Source of the DNA: Aspidapion aeneum
Lineage: Eukaryota; Arthropoda; Insecta; Coleoptera; Brentidae
Direction: 5' to 3'
NCBI GenBank assembly: GCA_963576565.1
Contig: OY755044.1
Span: 50,785,847-50,849,846, forward strand
Length of the DNA stretch: 64,000 nucleotides
Below, piece after piece: positions 43,643 through 54,710 of the stretch (positions are counted from its first letter, which is position 1; the number at the start of each line of letters is the position of its first letter). Both the position numbers and the translations under genes were made by a program. The notes under the pieces are model-generated. The model made no database searches. It was not told the DNA's origin and was given only the letters and a program-made list of their open reading frames with translations.

Positions 43643-45990
43643 CTTGGTCGCACACATTCTTAACCTTACTTTTTGTGACTCCTTTTATAATATGGGAATA
43701 TTAGGAATAGTTTTGCAAATATTTTTTTAACTACCTTGAGCAGTCCATTTTTTTGAGCTCATTGCTTGACCATTTTGCAAAACAATCAAATCACCCGGAT
43801 TTTAAGAATTCCCTGGTCCATGCTTAATCTCCATCCTTAATCTTTTACGCTACTTGTTGCTGTTCTATTCTTGTATTGTCTTTACGGTCGTTCGTGGTTT
43901 GTGCTGTGGTACCACCCTATTGCCATCGTAACCCTCTTGTGCGGACTAAACCGAATTCGTTTATCTGTGCCTCTTGTGCTGACGTGTCGTGTTCATTTTA
44001 TGTGATGAGCTTGGGTTTTCTTCAAATTTGTGCTGTTGTTAAAGCATTTGGTTTGAAGTGAATAAACTTAAATTTCTGCTGTGTTTTGTGCCAGGCTTTA
44101 TTGCAATAGGTCCGTAATATCTAATTTATGCACGGCCCCTAAAATAACCTCTGGGATATGCTAGACTTCATCTAGGAACTTTTGCGCTGTTTGCGGCTAA
44201 TAAAAAAACAAGTTAAATATATCGTGGTTACATGCGGATTTTTAAGCGATCTAACAAGTCAACAAAATTACTGAATATTGACAATGCCAAAATATCTAAA
44301 AACAATAAAAATACTACATACGAATTGTGAGAGCAATGTGTAAATAAAAAAAGTAACAATAAGTTGATTTCATTGATGTGACTACGTTCTTTAAGTTCCT
44401 TGACCAACACTTCCTAGAAATTCTAGAATAGGGATCATGCTCTCGACTGCAACATACATTTTTAAAAAACACTTTTTATTGGCACTTCATTTATTGTTCT
44501 AATGGATTTTAATTTATCTTGTTTTTGTTTTAAAACCTACCACAAATTCACGCTGGTACAAAACCTATAAGCAGTGGTGCTGTTGTTGACAGAAACGGCA
44601 AATGACAAGTGGCGACACCCCAATAACTTGAGGGTAGTAGTTATACTTATCGCGTGGTTCCTATCACTCTGTAGACGTTTTCTAGTGGCGAAAGCTAGTT
44701 AATAATACGTTTCTGCAACGAAGGAGTAGAAATTTGAGTGTGTTATCTAGAACTAAAAAGGAATGCCGACATAAAAGTCGTAAGTGACACGTTGCCGTAA
44801 CTTAGGCTCACTTTCAAGTAACCCTTTCGACTATCAGGGAATATAGTTTGGGACGCCATGTTTTTATGTAAGAAAGAAAATTTAATATTTTTGTTGTCGT
44901 TTTATGAGCTCATATTAAAGAGCTATACTATTTTATAAACAAATTAGTTGAAGCTTACCAAAAATGCTCTTCTTAAGCACCATGTGTTGGAGTTAACTCT
45001 CGATTATGAAAACATAACCTCCAAAATCACAACACAAAAATTCCATCAACTACCAGAAAACGGCTCAATTTTACGGGCGCACCGGTTTTTTGCAATATAT
45101 ATAATGCATGTTATACAAAAAACTTTGCGTCGCACTCGAATTTTGATCCGTAAATTCTCACACTTTTGGATAACATAGTACATATTATAACCATAACCAA
45201 ACAAAAAACTAAGCGAGTCTGTTTACTGTTGTGTCCACCATATTGTGTAACAATTCTACCAAAAAGAAACGATTATATTATTTGGAACTACATCGCAACT
45301 TTTATGCCATTACGGAAAAAACAGCCTCTACGACGTAGTAGATACCTGGCTACGACGTAGTAGTGTAGTTGTTACTACAGTGACTTTAAACACTTGGCCA
45401 AGTAGTTATAACCAGAAATTGGTTCCCCACTTAGGGAATTATAACGTCGCTGTATGGTATACTGAGACGAAGCGGGAGTACGTTGCGGTTACTTTTAAGA
45501 AATTCTTTCTAGTTGGGGTTTCGTCGTTACAACTTTAAATGTTTGTTGGGAAAACCCTATTGAGAGATATCTTGTTTGAAAGGTCTTTGAAAAACCATGT
45601 ACGCCAACTGTCCCTCGCCTATGATAAAAAACGTGTCAAATTCTATCGACTGTGAAACTTATTCTTTTACCATTTTTTACAAATTTTTAAATATAGCTAT
45701 ACCCGCCATCCCCCATACGTGGGAATTTTTGACACATATTTTTTTGTTGGTATTGCCATGTAGTTTAAGGTTTTGGTTGTTTTCCTCTGGTCAATTACAG
45801 CATACCCGGGAAAAACATGGAAAAGCACGGAAATATGGATAAAATTACTTATACAGTCTGTGTCTATGAAAGGTCAGTACAATTAAAAGCCACCTACTTT
45901 AGTCCGACATTGCTCCGTTTTCGAAATACAGGGTGTTGTTTAGAAAATAAAAATCAAATAAATAGCTAAATTATAAATATAACTTTTTTC
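43643..45990. other. Right interior of the nested host element
   Basis: No gene is recognised. Parts (44640-44880 and 45380-45600) resemble, in reverse complement and strongly diverged, the segment at 26430-26975 (for example CCCAAC.AACATTTA and TTTTTAGTTCTA). This suggests imperfect arms close to the Gypsy insertion point. Positions 45600-45690 resemble 62840-62930. Confidence 0.4.
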
Positions 45991-46189
45991 TTAATGTATT
46001 TTTTAAACTTTTTTGTTAATGTATGCATAAAATAAATCTCTCGATGTCATCGATCACTACCAAATATGGTTCAGTTATCTGCAATAGTTCAGCAGATATT
46101 TGGGTAGACCCGGATTTTTGGGACACCCTGTATATATTTTACAAATATAAAAACATGCCAGTGGTGATTAATTTTGATCGGTCATTTTT

Positions 46190-47260
46190 GTCCACAAATC
46201 AAAAAAAGAACCAAGTCTCTAGCTCAAACCGTTAAGAAGTTGCCAAAATCACGTGACCACCTGTCAATTTAAGAGAAAAGTATCAAATATGTTTTGTGTA
46301 AGAATTTTGACGCTGAGTTTAAATATGTAACTGGGATTCGCTTATCTGTGCATAAATTGTTTTTTCCCCTAATGGACCCATGCCATTGTCGTACTTCTAT
46401 GGAACGAAAACATCGAATTATGTATGCCGCATATTTTTTGTGTTTTTCAGGAAAACTATTAACTTTACGACAAAAAGTGTGCTATCCTTTTTTGAAGATA
46501 ATTAAATTGCCTTTTAGCGGGGGTACACTTTGACCCCGTAGGGGTTCGTTTTACATAAAAAAATTACCCTCAAAAATAAAATTGTAAATTACGCTTCGGC
46601 CATGTTTAAGCCGCCATATCTACCTCAGTATCAGTTTCTGTGTGAAACTAGTAGCCGTTTCTTATTAAGCTTGACATCCTTTTTCGATCTGTATAGTTTT
46701 TTAGTAACTTTCATGACTTTGGTGAAAATATGAAAATTTTGTACCCTGGGGTTAGGTATAGGCCAATTTAGTGGTTTTTTAAGTGTTACTCGAGAACCGC
46801 TTAATCCACAGCAAATATTAGACCCGCAGTGAATACATCTTAACAATCTGCATATTTTTTATTTTCTATGTTTTTTTTGTAAATCCAGTAGTTTTCTTTA
46901 AAAAATCAAAAAACCTAAAAAAAACAGCATATTTGAGGAACTTACAGAATTTATAGTATAGAGACAAATAAAACACAAAGTATTGATAGTGATTTGGAGA
47001 GACCATTATAGTAGAAGCTAATCACAATTTGTTTGAGTAAAATCGATGTCATAGTAAAAAAGTTACGAACATTTGATTCAAACTGCTTTTCGCCATCTTT
47101 AAACAAAGATGGCGGGTCGTTTATGCAGGATTTTCGCAGGTATCTTCATTTTTTTTTAAACATGGTCTTATGACAAATCGATTAAAATATATGAGTATCG
47201 GTTTGCAATTCAAGCCCAACTGGGCTCTTATACTATTATAAATTCATTACTACTGAACCG
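46190..47260. repeat. Right arm, inverted relative to 24601-25720
   Basis: It mirrors the left arm over about 1 kb. Examples: GGTCATTTTTGTC and AAAGAACCAAGTCTCTAGCTC, CACGTGACCACCTGTCAATTT, GAATACATCTTAACAATCTG and AAGATGGCGGGT. Several insertions and deletions separate the two arms. Confidence 0.8.
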
Positions 47261-47369
47261 ATGTTGATGAAATAAAAAGCATCCTGGTGAAAATTAATTG
47301 CTTTTCAAAGATTATGATCAAAATTTACAGCCATCTTAAAATTATAGTATTTTCTAAAAATGTTTTAGG

Positions 47370-47770
47370 TTTTTTTAATTTATAGAAAAGCACTACTTTT
47401 GCCGTGCACAACGCGGTATAATTTAGTAAAATCGGTGTGGTGGTTCTCAAGAAATCTATTTTTGTTTCAGCCATTATTTTACAGATTATACGATTGCATT
47501 GCTAATCCTTTCTGCATTCATTTCCTTATACACTCATTACTACTGAACCGATCTGTGTAAAAGTCAATTATCACCATGATTTTTTTTATTTCACTAAAAT
47601 CTGTTTAGTAGTAACGAGTTTATAAGGAAATGAATGCAGACAGGGTTAGCAATGCAATCGTATCATCTATAAAACAACGGTTGAAACAAAAATAGATTTT
47701 TTGAGAACCATCACACGCATTTTACTAATTTGTACCTCGTTGTATGGGGGAAAAGTAGTGCTTTTCTATA
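47370..47770. repeat. Small near-perfect palindrome inside the right arm
   Basis: 47370-47545 (AGAAAAGCACTACTTTTGCC to TCCTTATACACTCATTACTA) is mirrored by 47590-47770 (TAGTAGTAACGAGTTTATAA to AAAGTAGTGCTTTTCT). The centre is near 47560. A third, diverged copy of this segment lies at 24725-24865 and a fourth, reversed, at about 47950-48110. Confidence 0.8.
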
Positions 47771-48345
47771 AACCACAAAAAAAAAACTAAAGCGTTTTCG
47801 GAAAATAAGAATAAACACGCCATTTTGAAAAATCAAGAACGATTCAGTCCGCCATCTTAAATTTTAAGACGACGATAAACTTTGATCATGATGTTTAAAA
47901 AGCAATCAATTCTCATTAGGATGTCTTTTATTTCATTAAAATCGGTTCAGTAGTAATTAATTTTTTAGGAAATAAATGTAGACATGATTTGCAAGGCAAT
48001 CGTATAATATGCAAAACAATGGTTAAAACAAAAATATATTTTTGTAGAACCACTAAACTGATTTTGCTCACTCATACCTTGTTGTGCGTGGTAAGAATGC
48101 GACTTTTTTACAAATTTAAAAAAAGTATTAAAACATGTTCGCAACACAAGAATAAACGAGCATCTCTGAAGGGTATATTTTCATTTCGTCCGCCATCTTG
48201 GATTTTGAGACGGCGGACAAAAAGATATATTTATTCAAAACTCTAATTAATTCTCTGCTAAGTGCAGTTTGTCCCATTAAAACCGATTGTATAGTTCAAA
48301 AGTTATAATAAAGAAAAATTGTCCGGTATTTTCTGGACCACCCGG

Positions 48346-48960
48346 TATGTTTGTTTTTAAAGTGTAAAATTTTCTTTACTTCAGAAGTTATACGGCCCCC
48401 CCTCTATTTAAGGCCACGCGCCGCCGCTGGATTTCTCAAAGCCATTTGCTTCGCGTTCGATGCCGGTTTGAGTCTGGGTCTTACTTTATGTAACTCGGGA
48501 AAACCTTATCCAATATCCCGACTTCTTGTTACCTTCCTAGCCTGCACATCAATGACTAGAGCAGGTATGGTTTTCGAAAAAAAACATTTTTCGGATAACG
48601 TGTGTGTTTGGCTGTCCGGCCCACGATAGCTTCTAAACCGCTGAATCGATTTTTATAATTTTTTAGGTAAAATAGTTTACAAATACTGTAATGAGCTGAT
48701 TAGATTTTGGCTAAAATCCATTAATGCCAGCGACAGTTTTTTGACCGTTTAAAAATTAAAATAAATACATTTTAACGGAGCATCGCATTTATATGCGGTT
48801 TCCGGAATATAGTAGTAACACATTTTTTTCATTAACTTAAGTTATTTCTGAGATATTACAAAACACAAGGCGGATATAGCGTGGAGTGCACTTGGAATGT
48901 GCTAATCGGCTAGGAAGGTATCAGATCCCTCATGGATGTACTTAGGTTCGAAATTTTGTT
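48346..48960. repeat. Resumed dispersed repeat plus reverse copy of 2200-2545
   Basis: 48346-48435 continues the repeat interrupted at 24600 and matches 1766-1865. 48610-48950 matches 2200-2545 in reverse complement (CTTCTAAACCGCTGAATCG, GGAGCATCGCAT and GGTATCAGATCCCTCATGGA). Confidence 0.7.
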
Positions 48961-51900
48961 TCTACTAAATGACAAGTTTCAAAAAAATAATCCAAGTTTT
49001 ACATTAAACTTAGGCCTACGCATGAGGCACAGTTTTGTTTTATGATGCCGATTGAATTTTAAATGTGATAATAAAGAACTGACAATGTCAAATATTTGAA
49101 ACAAAGAAAATGTCATCTACTTTGTGCTTTAATACTTTATTCCAGTGGTGGACATCCCGCGGCACCCGTTCCACATTGTGGCACGCCTGACCCTTCGGAA
49201 TGGCACGCCAGGCTTTTCAAAAATAAAGAAAAAATTACAATGTGATTAAACCAAACCCAATACTCCCACTAAACAGACTAAATTAAAATATTTTGGTGCA
49301 AAAAACATAAAAAATTCCCTATTTGCCCCCAAGAATAATTAGTAATTGGTATACTAACTTTAGGGTGGATCAAAAACTGCTTTCTGTCCATGGGTATCTA
49401 TATTACTGGGAAAGGCCAAAGAAGAAAAATTACCCCCGTCCCGCAAAACCAAAAGCGAACCTACCCACAGTGCGGACAAAAATAGGGTTTTTGGACAATA
49501 ATCAATATGGAATGAAAGGGTAGAAACAAAAAACATAAATTGTTTCTGGGTCTTGCTCCCACAGTGTTTTTATTGGTAGACCGGTTTCGCCTTACAAAGG
49601 CATCTTCAGTACATTCAACACTACAAGTAAAAATCGACAAAATCCGGAAAGTGTTTGAAATTTTCTTTAGAAATTAAACTAAAATAATTTTTTTATTCGG
49701 GTTCATGGACGTAGTTAGGAAGGCTTGGGGGGCTAAGTCCCTTCCAGAAAAATTAAATTAACAACCCCAAAATAATTATTTTTACCATACACACACACAT
49801 TGCACCCTCAGTTTCTTTGTTCTTAAAGATAATTCTAAGAAAGCCGTTTCAGGCCGTCCACGGCTCGGTCCGGGTACGGCCTCTGTTTCCGAATCTATAT
49901 TTTTTTATTTTTCTGAATCCGTTTTATAACAAAATTTCTCAGATATAATATCTTTATTTAACCATTCGAAATAACGGTTTTGAAAATAAATTTTGTTTGT
50001 TCTCGATAGCTTCCATTTGAGACTGAGACTTGCAAAAAGTTAATGATGCCTTATTTAGAATTTGGTTATTTTTGTCAGAACATTCTTCTAAACCCAACAA
50101 GGGTTGAATTTTTTTGAAAATATTTAACACCTTCAGATATTCGTAAAAGGCCACTCATTTAACAAGTCTGAATGTTGTATGCTTATGCGTTCTAAAAGTC
50201 AAAAAAAAGTGATAAGATAGTATATTATCTTCTTAGGGACTTTTATACCGAGAAGAAAAATTGTATGTAGCTACAGTTCGCCGAGTGCTCAAAAGATACT
50301 TTAGTCATTTTTGGGCCCCGTTTTTATTAAAATTATTTTGCAAGAAAAACAAACTTCTCATTTTCACGTTTTATCTTTGAACGTCACTCTTTATCCACGG
50401 GATAAGAAGTGATACTTTATCCCTAAAATGTGTGATAAAAAGCGCACTTTTGATCTCCAAAGTGCAAAAAAACTATTTTTTTTTAATATTCGCCCACACA
50501 AACACCAGAATAATTTTTGCCATATATATTTTAAGACTGATAGCAGTATTTTTATAATTTTATTGACTACCTCAAATTATTATTTTGTGCGTTCCCATTG
50601 ACAAAAAACGGCCAATACAATATGCGATTCTAAAATATTTAATTTTCCATTTGGCTCACAGTAGTATAAGTTGACTTAGTAACATAAATATTTTGGGAAT
50701 TTAAAAAAAAAATATTGTCACCTATAACCACTCCCCATCACCGAATAATAAGCCTCATATCTTCTCCAGATTTAGTGCCATTTTTGACACCTTGCTGCCG
50801 CCATTTTTGACGTTGATGAGAGCTGTCACAATTTTATATTTGTCCAAATGGCGGCAAGAATGGTTTTGAGGGTATACCTAAACAGGAGATGATGTGAGGC
50901 CTCTCAACCGGGGTGGTAACCAATAAATTATTAGGATTAAAATATATTATTTAAAAAAAAATACAGCACCCTTAGTAGCAGCCAGTAGCAAAAAATATTT
51001 ATGCTACCTTTTTACTAATTCATTGGACTAATATTTAGGATATATGCCAGACCTTGCAAATCTTTGCAATTTTTTATAATCTTAATATTTTTTATTTTTT
51101 TTTGTAAGCATAACAGTTTAAATTAAATTATTATAAAAGCGAGACGTCAATTTGACAAAATTTCAGTAAAACAAATTAATTTTCTGATAGGTATTTTATA
51201 CGATTTTTTTGTACCTGTTTTAAAATAACGACTTTAACTATTTATTTTGTTCACTTTCGCAAGTGTGACTAAAAAATAGGTTATGATTACAGATAAACTG
51301 GACATTTATCTATACTTTTGCAATATTAAAACTTTTAAAATGTAACCTCAGTTTTTCGAATATTGCCCACAGGAGTCCGCACTGTGCGACCCCCCTTAAA
51401 AAAACAATTATCGACGCCCTTGGCTCCAACAAAAATGAGAGGCACGTGCAAAGTTTTTAAAGTTAAAAGTGGCACAGCTTACAGAAATGTTGACCACCTC
51501 TGCTTTATGCTCTTGATGACCGTGTATAGCTCAAGAATAACTAGCTTCACTAGCTATTTATCTGGTAGGTTATAAAGGAAGCCTTTATAAAAAGTTATAC
51601 CGAAAAAATATTTTTTTTTAGAGATAATATATTATTTCTTTTAAAAAGCCTAAAAAAAATGTAGTTTGTTCCATTAAAATGGGAGTTCCAAAGTTATACC
51701 GAAAAACATTTTTGCGGCGGTTTTTTGACCCACCCATCTTCATCTTCATAACCCTACATTATGTTTTCTGATTTTAAGGTATTAAAAATATAACATTTTT
51801 AATTTTTTTTACGCAGTTTGGTAATTTCAAAAATTTTACCTTACTGTCACATGACTCTGTTCCGTTTTGATAAATTTTAACTGGGCGATCTTGTGCCGGA

Positions 51901-52979
51901 CTTTGCTTTCTTTTTGGTGGAAAATGAGGCTTAGCTTCCAACAAAATGGTTGAACATAAAATGACCAAGAAGACCTAAAAGAGCAACAAAGTTATATCTT
52001 GATCCTAGGACAATACCGTTTTTGCTGGTGTCTTTTTTAAAATAAAGTGCCTCGGAAAAACTAATTTAGTAGATCCAAATTGCGTTTTCCTCAACGATGT
52101 TTCATCATGATTGATGGCGCCATTGGATCGTTACGCCCCGGGCGGTCCTGAATCAATAACCGATTTTTATAAAATTTAAGAAAAAATAACTAAACTAAAA
52201 ACAAACCTAATTTTTGAACTAACACGTCGGTCGGTCGTATTAATTTGCAGTTTAATACAAAATTTGACAAGAACTTTAGTTTTTGAGTAGCTAATTTAGA
52301 AAAACTTATTTTGGATCCCCTTAGAATTTTCTCTTGTTGAATTAATTTTTTCGTTTGAAAGTTGTAATATTTATTTTGATTTTTTGTTTTATCTTAAATC
52401 AATGAAAAATGAAGCAACAGAATTAAAAAAAAAAAACATAAAAAGAAAAATAAGTTAATGTTAAGAGTTTTAAATATAATACTTATTTGTAAAATACATT
52501 TTTGCCGCGTTTTTGCTTTGTATAAATTTCGGATGTCAAGGGCTACAAGTATAATATAGTAAATATGTAATTAATTAAATGTATTTTTAGTAGTTGTTTT
52601 CTTCTTTAGATAGATATTAATTTTTGTTTTTGCAATTGGCACATTTAAAAGAAAAACCAAATGTTTTTCCAGGTACTAGATCATTTTTGAGGTAATTCTT
52701 TAAAAAAAATCTAGTAAAGGATGTTGGTGCTTCTGTTTTTCTATTATAATACAAAAAATAATAAAAACAGTCTCATCTCAGCTTTTTAATAAATTTTACT
52801 ATCTAACTTTTTTAACAATTTAACATTATCTACTTTAACTACATTTATTTCAATATACATTTTTAAGGTCAATTCTACTGTTTTAAAAGTATGTACCTAG
52901 TTGAAGAAAAAAATTAACGTTGAAAAGATGATTTGACCTTTTCAAAAAGTAAACAAAATCAAAACAATTTCCTCTTTCA
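48961..52979. other. Anonymous AT-rich DNA
   Basis: No gene is seen. 49550-49640 contains 'accggtttcgccttacaaaggcatcttcagta', which resembles the 3' ends of insect LINEs or SINEs. 50390-50470 carries a 'gggataa..gtgatactttatccc' repeat-like block, and 50760-50870 a pair of TTTTTGAC/GCCGCCATT motifs. I cannot name these families. Confidence 0.4.
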
Positions 52980-53260
52980 CACGGTGTAAAACTGGACGGT
53001 TAAATCTCGTGCGTAGGAACAACAAAAGTGTCTTGTTTCTCGCGTGATTAGCATAGCGTTTGGATTTTCAAGCAAGCGAAATTTTTGACGCGCGGTATTA
53101 GCTCGCCTGATCAAAAAATTCAACCGAGCTTGTACCGCGTGACTAGTTCCACCGGCTCATCACGTGTTCTAAACATTTGCGTCACTTGAGGATTCACTCA
53201 CGCGTTTGGGCACTCGCGATTGGAGCGTACGCTTGAAAACTACGCCAGTGTTGCTAGATC
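52980..53260. other. CpG-rich patch without a recognisable gene
   Basis: Compared with its AT-rich neighbours this stretch has many CG dinucleotides (CTCGCGTGATTAGC, GACGCGCGGTATTAGCTCGC, TCACGCGTTTGGGCACTCGC). I see no open frame, splice pair or tRNA/rRNA fold in it. It could be the body of an old repeat. Confidence 0.3.
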
Positions 53261-53404
53261 AAATTTTGCACCATCCGGATCCCCAGATTACATTTCAAAA
53301 ATCTCTAGAAAATCCCTATACCTACGTTAATTCGTATACCGCAAGCGCCAACTATTGCACTAATGCAAATAAGACTAATCCATAATTTAGAAATATTTTA
53401 TTTT

Positions 53405-53640
53405 CGCCATTAAAAATGCAATGTGCCGCCGCTACATTAGGGGGCGGCATAGGAGCGGTCAACTTAAAATGTTTAAGTTGAAACTCTTATCGAGTGATAG
53501 CTATTTTTAAAGGTGATTGAAAAACTAACATTTTGACATAACTGCCAATTGTCTACGTCAAATCTGTCAAAAGCTATGGACTGCCAAACCTATTTTTTTC
53601 AGTTTTCTTCTTGAATGATAACTTATCCCAAGTAACACAA
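53405..53640. repeat. Copy of a dispersed repeat, inverted relative to 63440-63640
   Basis: CATTAGGGGGCGGCATAGGA, GGTCAACTTAAAATGTTTAA, TCGAGTGATA, AACATTTTGACATAACTG and GTCAAATCTGTCAAAAGCTA are shared with the reverse complement of 63440-63640 and with 26215-26420. The same sequence follows an ACAGGGTGTCCC end at 26098, so these are probably internal parts of that family. Confidence 0.7.
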
Positions 53641-54589
53641 ATTGCTAAAAAACAGCTACCAAAACACTTTAACAGCAAAACTGAAAGTAAAATAGCTATT
53701 ACAGCTGTATGCCGTTTCACTGCTAAGCAGCTTCTAAAGTGTTGTCGTTGCTGATTAGGCAATCTTTATTTAGCTCTCACAGTGTCCATGACAGCTCCAA
53801 AATATAGCACGTTAACATTAAAGTAATGTTGTCTAGAAATAAATAAGAAACAATGGCAACTATTGCAAAATAGCTATTTCCTGTAATGGACAGAGACTTT
53901 TACTCAAATGGCTGACGAAAAACTTGTTATGTTCTACACTACTGTGATATAATCGCGTAAAAAAGGCGGTTCTCATCGTCAAAATGTTTGGCAGGTTAAG
54001 TTTTCTGATAAAACAGGTCAAGATAGCTTGTCAAAACGCAAGCGCCTCGAAAATTCAGAATAATAAACGTTTTTTTTTCGGTGTTTGTTCTTAGGTCAGA
54101 AATTATTTTATTACCATTATCCTCGAAATACCCTATAAATCAATTCTTAGTAATATTTTATTGAATTTAGCACTTTCTAGAATTTATTTAGGCCCGGGAT
54201 CACCTGGAAATTAATATTTTTTTAGTCCATAAATTTAAAGAAAAATAAATAGGAAAACTATCATGGCCGCCTCGGCCGTCTCATTGGTTTCAGCAGTTTA
54301 GCTCTAGACAAGCTATTTTTTAATACTTAAGCCTAAATAATGTTGATTTGTAGCTAACTTGCGTTCTAACAATTGGCCCATTATGTAATACGAAAAAGAA
54401 AAGAAGAGTCTCAGATGTAACCTGTCATCTTGGGCGCTGTCACAATAACAAAATAAACAAATATCTCAATTAAAAATTGTGCGAACGTTAGAAGATAAAG
54501 TTATTACGTGCCCTACCACAGTACCCCACCAGTGGGAAGCAAAAAACATATTATTTTGGCCACCGCCTTCAGAAACCCTTAAGTTGGGT
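53641..54589. other. Anonymous DNA following an inverted tip
   Basis: ATCCCAAGTAACACAAA (53625-53641) is mirrored by TTTGTGTTACTTGGGAT at 62789-62805. These could be the ends of one 9.2-kb element or of two separate copies. No gene is seen in between in this part. Confidence 0.4.
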
Positions 54590-54710
54590 TTATACAGAAA
54601 CATAGCATAACATAAGACATAGCATGACATAAGATATCATTACAGAAGGAAACCGTAAGGCTGTGTATACAAAAAATATAATAACATGACATAACATACA
54701 AGCTTAGCCC
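54590..54710. repeat. ACATAACAT-type simple repeat
   Basis: AACATAGCATAACATAAGAC, ATGACATAAGATATC and ATAACATGACATAACATACA recur around a short spacer. Confidence 0.7.

Larger units (their letters stand above)
26098..46131. mobile_element. ACAGGGTGTCCC-ended element nested in the fold-back element
   Basis: ACAGGGTGTCCCAAAA at 26098 is mirrored by TTTTGGGACACCCTGT ending at 46131, both within TATA flanks. About 110 bases behind each tip match (TTCTGAACTATTG, AGATAACTGAACCATATTTG, AGAGATTTATTTTATG). Without the Gypsy element the interval is about 3.4 kb. Relatives lie at 63590-63740 and, for the tip only, at 58821. Two independent short insertions in opposite orientation are an alternative to one element. 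Confidence 0.55.
24601..48345. mobile_element. CCGGGTGG-ended fold-back element, TA target duplication, host of the Gypsy element
   Basis: The left end reads CCGGGTGGGCCAAAA and the right end, reversed, CCGGGTGGTCCAGAAAA. Similarity continues inward through ACCGGACAA, TTATAACTTTTGAA, TTTTAATGGGAC and AGAGAATTAATTAGAGTTTT. TA lies on both sides, and the empty site is at 1705-1865. Subtracting the Gypsy insertion leaves about 7.1 kb. No transposase frame was recognised, so this looks non-autonomous. The superfamily is unknown. A TA duplication is compatible with Tc1/mariner-like mobilisation. Confidence 0.72.
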
